From an uncultured Oscillospiraceae bacterium (GTDB lineage: Bacteria > Bacillota > Clostridia > Oscillospirales > Acutalibacteraceae), in NCBI GenBank assembly GCA_900541565.1, contig UQKB01000007.1, positions 16,875 through 80,874 on the forward strand: DNA of 64,000 bases, given 5' to 3'. Below are positions 25,461 to 34,858 of the stretch, piece by piece. Each line of letters begins with the position of its first letter. The first letter of the stretch is position 1. A program made the position numbers and the translations under genes. The notes under the pieces were generated by a model. The model was not told the origin of the DNA, ran no database searches, and was given only the letters and a program-made list of their open reading frames with translations.

Positions 25461-26661
25461 AAGAAAACAAAGAATCCATGCTGTCCAGCTGCAAAGGCGT
25501 GTTTGCAGACATAATCCCGTTTAAGAACAGCACCTCTGTAATATTGTTGTCCTGACAATATTGCTTAAGGTTCCCTTCATAATAGCGGAAATCAATCACA
25601 TGCACCTCGTCATAATTATAAGCCAGGTACGGGGCAAACGCATTTCCGTATGATTCCTTGATCAGCGCAATCTTCTTACCGGACGTATCCTCCTGATTGT
25701 CAATCACCGTCAACGGATTGTCTCCCCAGATAAAGACGCCATAGGCATTGCTGCCCGGCTCTGCATTGGGATAATAGATATCAAGCGGTTCCTCCGATAT
25801 CGCAGGGATGGAACACGTATATTCTCCTGGAAATACATAATAGTCAACAGAATCCGGGTGCGCATTGAGCGCACTGTCGCCCGAAATCGTATAAAGCGAT
25901 CCCACAAAAGGCTCTATCGTCTGCTTCTGCGCGTCCTCTAAAGACAACGGGGTAAGCCCTGCCGTTTCTGCAAATGCCGTATAAGCATAATAGGCCCCCA
26001 GCCCCGTCCAATGATGATCGGTATTAAAATAAATATATTCCGTTTTATGCGCATTGAGTACATCATAAATATCTACGGCCTTTACGTCCTGTGTATAATT
26101 GTTAAATACTGCGGACATATTCTGCCGTTGGGATTTGGTCTCCCCCGTTTCCAAAAGCTGCTCGCTCAGGCGGCTGGGCAGGCCAAATTCCGTATGGTTT
26201 GGTACGACCATATTATAGACGGTGATATCATTTCCCAGCGCCTTTTTATAATCCGATATCCTCTGGGCGTACGTCTTTGCAGAATCGTCCTCGCCAAAAA
26301 ACAGCTCAAAACCTTTATTGTCCCATATATAAATACCGCCCGACATGTGCCCGTCCTCGCCGTTGTCTTCAATTTCCCTAACCTGCGGCTGGCTGGGCTG
26401 CTGCGTTGCCGCCTGGGTCGGCGCAAGCGCCGCTGTCGTAGTGGGCTCCGTTTCAGCCTGTGCAGCCGCCTTTTGCTCTTCTCCGCCGGAGGAGGTCCCG
26501 CAGCCCCTTACAATCCCCACAATCATCAATATCAGAACAAGCAGGATAATAATCCCCACAGAAACAATCAAAATTCTGTTTCTGCGGCGGCGCTTCAGCC
26601 GCTGTTTTCTTAAATATTCCTGCCGCCTTGCATAATTTCTCTGCAGTCGATCTTCACTCAT
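25459..26661 (-). CDS. DHHW-family membrane protein, putative acyltransferase
   Basis: 400 residues: Arg-rich cytoplasmic start, membrane helix about 30-52, a Thr/Pro/Gln-rich linker (60-95), then an extracytoplasmic SGNH-like domain. The family's catalytic Asp-His pair is intact at residues 215-218 (DHHW in FNTDHHWTGLGAYYAY), and a Ser near 337 in KESYGNAFAPYL is the expected nucleophile. Relatives (AlgX, DltD-like) O-acetylate or otherwise acylate surface polymers. ATG 26661 has GAGAGGGGAG upstream. A paralog lacking these residues lies at 29304-30554. Confidence 0.82.
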   Translation of the reverse strand: MSEDRLQRNYARRQEYLRKQRLKRRRRNRILIVSVGIIILLVLILMIVGIVRGCGTSSGGEEQKAAAQAETEPTTTAALAPTQAATQQPSQPQVREIEDNGEDGHMSGGIYIWDNKGFELFFGEDDSAKTYAQRISDYKKALGNDITVYNMVVPNHTEFGLPSRLSEQLLETGETKSQRQNMSAVFNNYTQDVKAVDIYDVLNAHKTEYIYFNTDHHWTGLGAYYAYTAFAETAGLTPLSLEDAQKQTIEPFVGSLYTISGDSALNAHPDSVDYYVFPGEYTCSIPAISEEPLDIYYPNAEPGSNAYGVFIWGDNPLTVIDNQEDTSGKKIALIKESYGNAFAPYLAYNYDEVHVIDFRYYEGNLKQYCQDNNITEVLFLNGIMSANTPLQLDSMDSLFS

Positions 26662-26784
26662 ATAAACTCCCCTCTCGTACTGTCTTCCCGCTGGCTTTCC
26701 ACGCAGGCAGGCTTCTTCAAACAACCATCTTTGCCCTTTATCACATGGCAAAAAGGCAGCATGCTCAAACATGCTATCGTATAT

Positions 26785-27804
26785 TTACCGCATGACAAAA
26801 CCAATCTTCTTCATTGCTTTGTCAAGCGTCCGCTGCGAAAAGCGCAGCGCTGTCTGCGCGCCCTTGTCATAACATTCTTTTAAATAGGCCTTATCGTTAA
26901 TCAATCGTTCATATTCTTCCTGTACAGGCCGCAAATGATCAATCACGCTTTGCGCAACGGCCTCTTTAAACTGCCCATATCCTCTTCCTTCAAATTCCTT
27001 TTCAATCTGCCCGGCCGTTTTCCCGGTCATGGCAGAATAAATGCCAATCAGATTGTTAATGCCGTCCTTATTTTCCCCATAGCATACCTTTGCTTCAGAA
27101 TCTGTCACAGCACGCTTGAATTTTTTCATAATCGTTTCCGGCTTATCCAGTACGCCGATCCACGCGTTGCTGTTTTCATCCGACTTACTCATTTTCTTTT
27201 GCGGCTCCTGTAAAGACATAACCCTTGCTCCTACGTTCGGTATATAGGGCTCCGGTATTTTAAAGGTATTGCCGTAAAGGCCGTTAAAGCGCGCCGCTAT
27301 ATCCCTGGACAGTTCCAAATGCTGCTTCTGGTCGGCGCCCACGGGAACCATATCCGCCTGGTACAGCAGAATATCGGCCGCCATCAGGCTTGGATAGGCA
27401 AACAATCCCACGTTTACATTGTCGGCATGCTTTAAAGACTTATCTTTAAACTGCGTCATTCTGGAAAGCTCCCCAAACTGGGTATAGCAGTTGAGCACCC
27501 ATGCCAGCTGTGCATGGGTAGGCACATGGCTCTGGATAAAAAACACGCTCTTTTGCGGATCTATTCCGCAGGCAAGAAGCAGCGCATACGCCTGCAGTGT
27601 ATTTGCCCTGAATTTTTGCGGGTCCTGCCGCACCGTAATGGTGTGCAAATCTGCAAGCGCATACACGCAGTGAAACGTTTCCTGCATACTGACCCAGTTT
27701 TTAATCGCGCCCAGATAATTTCCCAAGGTGATTGTACCGCTGGGCTGTATCGCGCTGAAAATAATCTTCTTTTTCTCTGTTGTTTGTACATTGTTTTGCT
27801 GCAT
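26785..27804 (-). CDS. trpS: Tryptophanyl-tRNA synthetase
   Basis: 339 residues. Class I synthetase: PSGTITLGNYLGAI is the HIGH-region variant of TrpRS, KMSKS is present near residue 200 (PQKKMSKSDEN), and DADQK-type segment VPVGADQKQHLELSRDIA contacts tryptophan and ATP. ATG at 27804 has AGAGG upstream. Charges tRNA-Trp in the cytoplasm. No leader with T-box features was identified in the short gap upstream, so it may be read with the aminotransferase gene, 25 bases away. Confidence 0.96.
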   Translation of the reverse strand: MQQNNVQTTEKKKIIFSAIQPSGTITLGNYLGAIKNWVSMQETFHCVYALADLHTITVRQDPQKFRANTLQAYALLLACGIDPQKSVFFIQSHVPTHAQLAWVLNCYTQFGELSRMTQFKDKSLKHADNVNVGLFAYPSLMAADILLYQADMVPVGADQKQHLELSRDIAARFNGLYGNTFKIPEPYIPNVGARVMSLQEPQKKMSKSDENSNAWIGVLDKPETIMKKFKRAVTDSEAKVCYGENKDGINNLIGIYSAMTGKTAGQIEKEFEGRGYGQFKEAVAQSVIDHLRPVQEEYERLINDKAYLKECYDKGAQTALRFSQRTLDKAMKKIGFVMR

Positions 27805-27829
27805 GGTAAAAAACCTCTTGTTTTTTAAA

Positions 27830-29020
27830 TTACCGGATGATCTCGTCTGCAAGCTCCCCTAAAATACGTATCCCCTTTTCAAGCTGTGCATCTGTGGGGG
27901 TGGAAAAATTAATACGAAAATTTGCACAGGGCTGCGTTTCATCCGTCAAAAACGCGCTGCCCGGCACCGTACACACTTTGCGCAGTACCGCCTGTTTGCA
28001 AAAGTCCGGCATATCTACATCCTTTGGAAGTGTACAGTATGTAAATAAGCCTCCCGTAATTTTATTATAAGCAATTTTCGGCGCCAGGTAACGGTCCATC
28101 AAATCCATCGTCAGTTTTGCCTTTTGGCTGTAAAGATCGCGCAAATACTGCAGGTGTGCCTGGTAATCATAGTCACGCATAAAACGGTCGCAGACCATTT
28201 GCGACCATATATTGGTATGTACGTCCTGCCCCTGCTTGCACACAACCAGCTTTTGAATCACTGCCGACGGCGCTACACACCATCCTACGCGCATACCCGG
28301 CGAAATCACCTTGGAAAAGGATCCCGCATAAATTACAATGCCGTCCTCGTCCAGGGACTTAATACACGGAATATACTCCCCTTCATACCGCAGGTCTCCA
28401 TAGGGGTTATCTTCTATAATCATTACACCGTATTTTTTTGCAAGCGCATACATGTCCTTTCGTTTTTTAAGGCTCATTGTAATGCCGGAAGGATTTTGAA
28501 AATTCGGGATCGTATAGATAAACCGGACATTCTTTTCCGTTTTCAGCGCATGCTCCAGCATATTCATATCCATACCGTCACTTTGCAGCTCTACCCCTGC
28601 CAAACGGCAATTATAAGAACGAAACGTATTTAAAGAACCAACAAAGCTTGGCGCTTCACAAATAACGGTGTCGCCCTCGTTACAAAGCGCCTTCGTTGCA
28701 AGGTCCATAATCTGCTGCGCGCCGGAAGTAATAATCAAATCGTCAAACGCACGCCCAACCGCATGCTTTTCCTGCATATATGCTTTAAGCCCCTCACGCA
28801 AGGGGGTGTATCCCTCTGTAACGCTGTACTGCAATGCGGCAATTGGATTGTTCTGCAAAAGCTCCTGCGAAATCTCCGCAATCGCCTTAGCCGGAAACGC
28901 CTCCGGCGCGGGGTTCCCGGCGGAAAGCGAAATCACCTGTGGATCTGCCGCATATTTAAATATCTCCCGAATAGCGGAAGGCTTTAACGTGTTTACTCTG
29001 TTTGAGAATGTATACTCCAT
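27830..29020 (-). CDS. PLP aminotransferase, class I/II (2-aminoadipate/aromatic type)
   Basis: 396 residues. Fold type I: EDNPYGDLRY contains the cofactor-contacting Asp, GSFSKVISPGMRVGW has the Schiff-base Lys, and FRINFS holds the substrate-carboxylate Arg. The N-terminal SLSAGNPAPEAFP and NFQNPSGITMS match the MocR-like/LysN/ARO8 branch without the DNA-binding domain. Likely converts amino acids to 2-oxo acids; exact substrate unclear. ATG 29020 follows GGAAAGG. Confidence 0.88.
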   Translation of the reverse strand: MEYTFSNRVNTLKPSAIREIFKYAADPQVISLSAGNPAPEAFPAKAIAEISQELLQNNPIAALQYSVTEGYTPLREGLKAYMQEKHAVGRAFDDLIITSGAQQIMDLATKALCNEGDTVICEAPSFVGSLNTFRSYNCRLAGVELQSDGMDMNMLEHALKTEKNVRFIYTIPNFQNPSGITMSLKKRKDMYALAKKYGVMIIEDNPYGDLRYEGEYIPCIKSLDEDGIVIYAGSFSKVISPGMRVGWCVAPSAVIQKLVVCKQGQDVHTNIWSQMVCDRFMRDYDYQAHLQYLRDLYSQKAKLTMDLMDRYLAPKIAYNKITGGLFTYCTLPKDVDMPDFCKQAVLRKVCTVPGSAFLTDETQPCANFRINFSTPTDAQLEKGIRILGELADEIIR

Positions 29021-29166
29021 AACGGACCTTTCCTTTCCTGCGTACAATTATTAAAATTTTAACACAATTTCACACAATAATCAACCAATTAAAGCAAAAG
29101 CGCACCCGGTTTTTGCACAAAACAGAATTTTAAAAGACATAGCAGTATATTCGGTCATTTTCTGTA

Positions 29167-29195
29167 TTGTAATTTTCCCTGTTTTATATTATACT
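29167..29195 (+). promoter_or_regulatory. Promoter of second DHHW-like gene
   Basis: TTGTAA (29167-29172), 17-base spacer, TATACT (29190-29195), about 110 bases before the ATG at 29304. Confidence 0.65.
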
Positions 29196-29303
29196 GTTTA
29201 AATGAAGAAGTAGCACCATCTTTCTATTCTGTAGTTACATTTATGGCGCTCGCTTGTATTTTATGCGGTGAGGAAATGCCCGCCAGAAAGGATTGGAACG
29301 ATT

Positions 29304-30554
29304 ATGGCAGTATACAAGGCGCCCGATGGCGGGAAAAGGAAAAACCCGTCGCAGGGGAAATATTACAGATCGCCTTCCGGCAAGCACAGCATAGACGACC
29401 GCAAAACCTACTATAAGCAAAAAGAAGCCGCCCATAAAAAAAAGCGCAACTATGTGGTCGCCGTTATCGTTGTGCTTCTGCTGATTGCCGCTGTGATTTT
29501 TTCCATTGTTTTAATCGGCCGCGGCTGCAACGCAGAGCAACAGCAGGCTGTACAACCTACACAGCCAACTACAGCTCCTACGGAGCCGACTGTGCCGCTG
29601 TACACCCCCGCGCAGGTGAATCTGCCGGAGCTTGAGGACAACGGCGCCGACGGTTATATGGACGATAATATTTACATTTGGAACGCAAAGGGCTTTGATC
29701 TTTTCCTTGGGAATGAAAATTCGGCGCTGAGCTATGCAAACGCCCTATCCTCTTTTAAAGAAGCGCTGGGCAATGACATCACCGTATATAACATGGTCGT
29801 CCCCAATCATACAGAGTTTGGCCTGCCCACACGTTTATCGCAGGAGCTTAACTCCAACCCACAGCGCGACAACACGACGGTGATCTACAGCAATTACAGC
29901 GCCGCCGTCATACCCGTGGACATATATAACGCGATCGGCCAAAAACGCAACGATTATATGTATTTTAACACCGATCCCCGTTGGACCAGCCTGGGCGCGT
30001 ATTATGCCTATACTGTTTTTGCGCAGACAGCCGGCTTCGAGCCCGTAAAGCTTGACCAACTGGAGCAAAACACCCTGTCCGATTTTGCCGGCTCCTATGT
30101 CACCTCCACCTGGAACGAAGACCTGATGGAAAATCTGGACACCATAGATTACTACACACCGTCCTCCAACATTGAATGCTCATTGTATAGAACCGACGAA
30201 GACGGCCATACCTCCTCCTCTCCGGAAAAAGTCCCGCTTTATAAAGAGATTACAGACGGAGAAGACTACTACAGTGTGTTTCTGCACGGCGACAACGCCA
30301 GAATGGTCATCGACAATAAGGACCTGTCAGACGGCAAAAAGCTGGCGCTTGTAAAAGACGCATATGGAAACGCCATCGCGCCGTTTTTATGTGAAAATTA
30401 CGATGAGGTGCACGTGATCGATTTCCGTTATTTTGACGGCAATTTAAAGGATTACTGTACAGAAAATAAAATTGAAGAAGTGCTCTTTTTAAACGGCATC
30501 ATGTCTGCAAACAGCGCGTTGCAGGTAGAAAACCTGTCTAAGCTCTTCCAGTAA
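29304..30554 (+). CDS. DHHW-family paralog lacking catalytic residues
   Basis: 416 residues with the same layout as the protein at 25459-26661: basic start, membrane helix about 50-72, Pro/Thr linker, extracytoplasmic domain. Long stretches match it (for example ITVYNMVVPNHTEFGLP in both). However DHHW is DPRW at 224-227, and the Ser of SYGN is Ala at 353 (KDAYGNAIAPFL). Both parts of the expected active site are changed while the frame is intact, so this looks like a conserved pseudoenzyme, perhaps a partner or glycan-binding subunit. ATG 29304 has a weak AAAGGA; a GTG at 29268 is an alternative. Confidence 0.82.
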   Translation: MAVYKAPDGGKRKNPSQGKYYRSPSGKHSIDDRKTYYKQKEAAHKKKRNYVVAVIVVLLLIAAVIFSIVLIGRGCNAEQQQAVQPTQPTTAPTEPTVPLYTPAQVNLPELEDNGADGYMDDNIYIWNAKGFDLFLGNENSALSYANALSSFKEALGNDITVYNMVVPNHTEFGLPTRLSQELNSNPQRDNTTVIYSNYSAAVIPVDIYNAIGQKRNDYMYFNTDPRWTSLGAYYAYTVFAQTAGFEPVKLDQLEQNTLSDFAGSYVTSTWNEDLMENLDTIDYYTPSSNIECSLYRTDEDGHTSSSPEKVPLYKEITDGEDYYSVFLHGDNARMVIDNKDLSDGKKLALVKDAYGNAIAPFLCENYDEVHVIDFRYFDGNLKDYCTENKIEEVLFLNGIMSANSALQVENLSKLFQ

Positions 30555-30595
30555 AGCTAAAATCTCATATGAAAGGGAAGGAGGGAAACAGTCCA

Positions 30596-31303
30596 ATGCT
30601 TGGCACGCATGCAACAGCCGCCCTGTATGGGCAAATATCCCGCCGTGGCGTTTATGCCGGCTACCTGTGCAACGGACCGGCCAAAGGCAAATCCGCATAC
30701 ATTCTTGCAAGCAAAACGCCCTGCGAGCAGTTTGACTGCACCGTCATCGCGCTGGCGCCACAGCCCGGCGGAAAAGAAGTCAAAATTATTGTCGCGCCGG
30801 AAAACGACGTTTTTTACGAACCGCAAATCCGTGAAAAACTGAAAATCGTACGCAATCTGGACATTTCCCGCCTCTCCTGTCTGTACGAAAAATCCTGCGG
30901 CGCAGTGGTCTTTTACCGCTCCGCGCAGGGTATACGGATTTTATTGGTTAAAAACCATAACGGTAAATATTGGAGCTTTCCAAAAGGGCACGTGGAAAAG
31001 GGTGAAAACGAAAAAGAAACCGCCCTGCGCGAAATTAAAGAAGAAACGGGTCTTAGCGTAAAAATTTACGAAAATTACCGCCAGATCAGCGACTATTGCC
31101 CGTTTGGTAAAATTAAAAAACGTGTGATCTTTTTTCTTGCCGAAACCCCCACCGACCAGGTGCATATTCAGCATGACGAAATAGACAGCTATGTATGGGC
31201 AAGCTTTGCGCAGGCGCAGAAAATGTGCAGCTATGAAAACGACCTGCGTGTGCTGGAAACGGCGCGGCGCTATTTGGACGCCAACAGCCAGGCGCAGGAA
31301 TAA
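30596..31303 (+). CDS. NUDIX hydrolase with pyrophosphatase-like N-terminal domain
   Basis: 235 residues. The C-terminal half has a perfect NUDIX box (G-x5-E-x7-REIKEETGL, near residues 128-150), so it hydrolyses a nucleoside diphosphate linked to another group. The N-terminal half, with GYLCNGPAKGKSAYILAS and a KIIVAPEND segment, resembles the inorganic-pyrophosphatase-fold domain found alone in some Clostridia, but lacks the full set of metal-binding acidic residues. ATG 30596 is favoured by AAGGAGGG at 10 bases; 30569 has no ribosome site. Substrate unknown. Confidence 0.82.
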   Translation: MLGTHATAALYGQISRRGVYAGYLCNGPAKGKSAYILASKTPCEQFDCTVIALAPQPGGKEVKIIVAPENDVFYEPQIREKLKIVRNLDISRLSCLYEKSCGAVVFYRSAQGIRILLVKNHNGKYWSFPKGHVEKGENEKETALREIKEETGLSVKIYENYRQISDYCPFGKIKKRVIFFLAETPTDQVHIQHDEIDSYVWASFAQAQKMCSYENDLRVLETARRYLDANSQAQE

Positions 31304-31381
31304 GCGCACACCCGTTTATGAAAAATAAGATTGTGGGCGGCCCGTTTTCCGGTCTGCCCGTTTTTTGACAAAAAGGATGGT

Positions 31382-32401
31382 ATGAAAATGATTATTGTTA
31401 TGAAGCGCACGGCAACGCAAGATGACATTGCAAACGTAGAAAAGGTTTTAAAAAACCATGGATTGGGCGTACACCTGTCTGCGGGCTCTGACGCAACCAT
31501 TATCGGCGTGATTGGCGATAAGCAAAAGCTGTGCGGGACCAGTATAGAATCTATGGATGGCGTAGAAAGCTGTGTGCCCATTATGCACAGCTATAAGCTG
31601 GCAAGCCGCGACATCTGTCCACAGGGCAGAACGGTAAACGTAAAGGGCTTTGAAATCGGCGGCGGTACACTTGCTATGATGGCAGGGCCCTGCGCGGTAG
31701 AAAGCGAAGAGCAAATTACAAAAGCAGCCTTTGCCGTAAAAGAAGCCGGCGCACAGTTTTTGCGCGGCGGCGCGTATAAGCCGCGTACGTCGCCCTATGC
31801 CTTTCAAGGGCTGGAAGACCAGGGCTTTAAGCTTTTAAGAATGGCGGCGGATTTAACCGGCCTGCGTGTCGTCAGCGAGGTCATCAGCGAAAACCAGCTG
31901 GACGTTGCCGCCAAATATTGCGACATGTTTCAGATCGGCGCGCGCAATATGCAAAATTTCCGTCTTCTGCGCGCAGTGGGGAAAAGCGGCGTCCCCGTTT
32001 TGCTTAAACGCGGGATCGCCTCTACAATTGAAGAATGGCTGGATGCCGCTGAGTATATTATGAGCGAAGGAAACTATAACGTCGTGCTTTGCGAACGCGG
32101 CATTCGCACATTTGAAACCGCCACCAGAAACACACTGGATCTTTCCGCCGTTGCCGTTGTTAAAGAACGCAGCTGCCTTCCCATTATTGTGGATCCGTCG
32201 CACGCGGCAGGAAAACGGGCCTATATCCCTTCTTTGTCCCTTGCGGCTGTCGCCGCAGGTGCAGACGGCCTGATCATCGAGGTACATCCAGACCCCAAAA
32301 AAGCGCTGTCCGACGCAGCGCAGCAGCTGCCGCCGCAGGCATACAAAACACTGTCCGCACAGGTTTTTGCCGTGCATCGCGCCTTGCAAAACGCGCTTTA
32401 A
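31382..32401 (+). CDS. aroF: DAHP synthase (3-deoxy-7-phosphoheptulonate synthase)
   Basis: 339 residues. First step of the shikimate pathway: PEP plus erythrose 4-phosphate. The N-terminal 70 residues form the ferredoxin/ACT-like regulatory domain of type I-beta enzymes ([14 protein letters not shown]), and the barrel shows [38 protein letters not shown] and DPSHAAGKR. Aromatic amino acids probably feed back on the N-terminal domain. ATG at 31382 or 31388 both possible. Confidence 0.95.
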   Translation: MKMIIVMKRTATQDDIANVEKVLKNHGLGVHLSAGSDATIIGVIGDKQKLCGTSIESMDGVESCVPIMHSYKLASRDICPQGRTVNVKGFEIGGGTLAMMAGPCAVESEEQITKAAFAVKEAGAQFLRGGAYKPRTSPYAFQGLEDQGFKLLRMAADLTGLRVVSEVISENQLDVAAKYCDMFQIGARNMQNFRLLRAVGKSGVPVLLKRGIASTIEEWLDAAEYIMSEGNYNVVLCERGIRTFETATRNTLDLSAVAVVKERSCLPIIVDPSHAAGKRAYIPSLSLAAVAAGADGLIIEVHPDPKKALSDAAQQLPPQAYKTLSAQVFAVHRALQNAL

Positions 32402-32422
32402 TTTTATATATTAACAAGATAA

Positions 32423-32458
32423 GCAGCGGATGTAACAAAATATATCCGCTGCGTTTTT
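32423..32458 (+). terminator. Terminator of DAHP synthase gene
   Basis: Stem GCAGCGGAT/ATCCGCTGC around a 12-base AT-rich loop, then GTTTTT. Confidence 0.85.
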
Positions 32459-32471
32459 ACCAATTTAAAAA

Positions 32472-32509
32472 CAGGAGGCGCTGTGCATCGGCACAGCGCC
32501 TCCTGTTTT
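32472..32509. terminator. Convergent-gene terminator
   Basis: Perfect 15-bp stem (CAGGAGGCGCTGTGC and complement), ATCG loop, A4 before and T4 after; serves the leftward EnvC-like gene. Confidence 0.9.
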
Positions 32510-32539
32510 ATGCTTTTTTATAATTTGCATACCATATTT

Positions 32540-33832
32540 TTATACATTCGGGTAATTGGGGAACTCATTAAGCGGGTTGTATTTCTCCCCCATATACCTT
32601 GTCTCAAAGTGCAGATGCGGCCCGGTCGAATGCCCTGTAGTGCCTGCATAGCCTATTACCTGTCCCTTCTGTACGGTGTCCCCCGCAGATACCGCCAAAG
32701 ACGAAAAATGCGCATATAAGGTAGAATACCCATTGCCATGGTCGATCATTATGTAATTTCCATATCCGCCGCCACAGCCGCAGCTGTAGCTCATGGGCTT
32801 GCCCCAGTTGTGCGTGCAGCCGGAATAAGCAAACGCGACCGTTCCTGATTCTGCCGCTACAACCCTGGCGCCCATGATTCCTGCGCCTGCAATATCAAGC
32901 GCGCCGTGGTTGGCATAGCCCCTGTCCTCATCCCACAGAGAAGTCAACGTTAAAAAGCCGGGCGCAGGCCATTGGTACCCAGAGCCTGTCGGCGTTACAT
33001 CGCCCGACCCGGAAGAATTCCCGTCTGACGACCCTCCGCTTTGCTGTTCTTGCTGCTCCTGTTGTTTTTTCAGCTCCTCCTGCCGTTTTTTCTCTTCTTC
33101 CGCCTTGCGTTTTTGTTCAGCGTAATATTCCTGAATCTCGCTTTCAAGCTTTTTAAGCTCCTCGTTGTTTTCATCCAGCTCGTCACTGATCTGTACTTCC
33201 TCATCGTGCAGCGCATTTAAAAGCTCCTTGTTTTCCTCTACAAGCGCTTGATAATTTTCCTGCTCCTGGTCCAGCGCCTGCTGCTCCTGCTCCTGCTCTG
33301 CTTTGGCCTGGTCCAGCGCAGACTTTTCTTCTTGCTGCCGGGTAAGGTCCTGCTTCAAACGGTCTATCAGCTGCGCATCGTGTGTAGAAATACTTTCAAC
33401 CAGCTCCAGCTTGTCCAAAAAATCTGAAAAGTCGCGCGCGCCCAGTATAATTTCCAGATTGGTCGCATCTCCCGCCATATAAATGGCTCTAATCCGCTGC
33501 TGCAGATTTTTTGTACTCTCCTCCACATCCTGGTCGGCTTGCCGGATGTCCTCCTGCTTTTCTGAAATTTTTTTATCAAGCTCTAAAAGCTTTGCACGGC
33601 TTGCGCGGATTTTCTCATCGATCTCTGCAAGCTGCGCCATCAGTTCCTCCTGCCTGGCCTCTTTTTCCTCTATATCCTTTTGGTTTTCTTCCTTATCCTT
33701 TTCAAGCTGCTCAAGCTTGCTTTCCGTTTCACTTTTGTCTTCTTCCAGTTGCGAAATATCCGTCGCGGAAAACGCCACAGTCTGCATACATAGCAGCAAG
33801 GCGATCAAAAGCCCCAGTCCCTTTTTCAACAA
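32540..33832 (-). CDS. EnvC-like murein hydrolase activator, M23 peptidase
   Basis: About 430 residues. Signal peptide (1-23), a long coiled coil (about 25-245), a Ser/Gly linker, and a C-terminal M23 domain. Zinc ligands appear intact: NHGALD (His...Asp) and GPHLHFE (His-x-His), so it could be an active endopeptidase rather than a degenerate activator. Four cysteines cluster in the insert around SCGCGGGYGN. It follows ftsX and ftsE on the same strand, and such coiled-coil proteins are switched on by FtsEX during division or growth. Start codon is TTG at 33832 or 33829, with AGGGTGAT upstream. Confidence 0.9.
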   Translation of the reverse strand: MLKKGLGLLIALLLCMQTVAFSATDISQLEEDKSETESKLEQLEKDKEENQKDIEEKEARQEELMAQLAEIDEKIRASRAKLLELDKKISEKQEDIRQADQDVEESTKNLQQRIRAIYMAGDATNLEIILGARDFSDFLDKLELVESISTHDAQLIDRLKQDLTRQQEEKSALDQAKAEQEQEQQALDQEQENYQALVEENKELLNALHDEEVQISDELDENNEELKKLESEIQEYYAEQKRKAEEEKKRQEELKKQQEQQEQQSGGSSDGNSSGSGDVTPTGSGYQWPAPGFLTLTSLWDEDRGYANHGALDIAGAGIMGARVVAAESGTVAFAYSGCTHNWGKPMSYSCGCGGGYGNYIMIDHGNGYSTLYAHFSSLAVSAGDTVQKGQVIGYAGTTGHSTGPHLHFETRYMGEKYNPLNEFPNYPNV

Positions 33833-33913
33833 TTCTCATCACCCTTCCAGTTTATGGATGTCTTCATTTTTTATATCTTTTTCCCTTGGTATATAAAAAC
33901 ACTTTAACCCTGC

Positions 33914-34810
33914 TTACCAGCCAAGGATTTCATTTCCTTCTTTTTTCAGATATTTGCGGATCGATATAAATCCGCCGACTGCGCCGATCAACATCCCCGC
34001 AACAATAAACGCCGCGGTAACCGGTACAGCCACCGTATTGTAGCTGATAGAGGTAAAGGGAATAATATGCTGTGCCGCGGACATAACCGCATTGTATAAA
34101 AACATAATTCCTACGGAAGATATCACGCCGGACAGCAGGCCAATGATCATCCCTTCTACCACAAACGGAATCCGCACAAACGCGTTGGTTGCCCCAACCG
34201 ATTTCATAATACTGATCTCAAAACGGCGGGCATACATCGTCATGCGAATCGTATTCGAAATAATAAACAACGATATAATGCCAAGTATCACCACAATCCA
34301 AAAGCCCATGGTGGCTACCAGGTTATTCAGGCTGGTCAGCTTGCTTGCTATGTCGCTTCTGTTGCTGATCTTGTCCACTCCGTCAATCTGCTGGATGCGC
34401 GTTGCGGTATCCTCATACTGGGAAAGATCCTTCATCGAAACATGAAACGCGTCCGGCAATGGGTTTTGGTCACCCTGCATTTGGGAAAAAACATCGCCCA
34501 AAGCCTCCTCAAACTCCAGTATAGCAACATCCTTCGGGTAAAACTCGCATGTTGCCACATTCTCTATTTCGGCAATCTGGTTGCCTATCACATCCGCCTG
34601 CGCTTGCGTAATGTCATCCTTTAAATAAACGCTCACCATGTTCGTATCGCCTACAGACTCTACCACTGCCTGCACGTTCATACAAATCAAAACAGCCGTT
34701 CCCGTCAGCAACAGGCAGGATATCAGAACACCAATAGAGGCAAAGGACATCATACGGTTATGCCATACATTTTTAAAGCCTTCTTTTATTAAATAACCAA
34801 AGCCCTTCAT
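33914..34810 (-). CDS. ftsX: Cell-division ABC transporter permease FtsX
   Basis: 298 residues, four membrane helices: one at about 20-45, an extracellular domain of about 120 residues, then three near 170, 220 and 265. The KSVGATNAFVRIPFVVEGMIIGLLSG segment is the typical FtsX signature (shown here in two parts: KSVGATNAFVR and PFVVEGMIIG). Works with FtsE to pass ATP-driven movement to a peptidoglycan hydrolase outside, here probably the EnvC-like protein downstream. Confidence 0.95.
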   Translation of the reverse strand: MKGFGYLIKEGFKNVWHNRMMSFASIGVLISCLLLTGTAVLICMNVQAVVESVGDTNMVSVYLKDDITQAQADVIGNQIAEIENVATCEFYPKDVAILEFEEALGDVFSQMQGDQNPLPDAFHVSMKDLSQYEDTATRIQQIDGVDKISNRSDIASKLTSLNNLVATMGFWIVVILGIISLFIISNTIRMTMYARRFEISIMKSVGATNAFVRIPFVVEGMIIGLLSGVISSVGIMFLYNAVMSAAQHIIPFTSISYNTVAVPVTAAFIVAGMLIGAVGGFISIRKYLKKEGNEILGW

Positions 34811-34858
34811 ACATCATTTCCTTTCCCTGGCGCAGTGCGCCGCCGCATTCTTCCAAAA

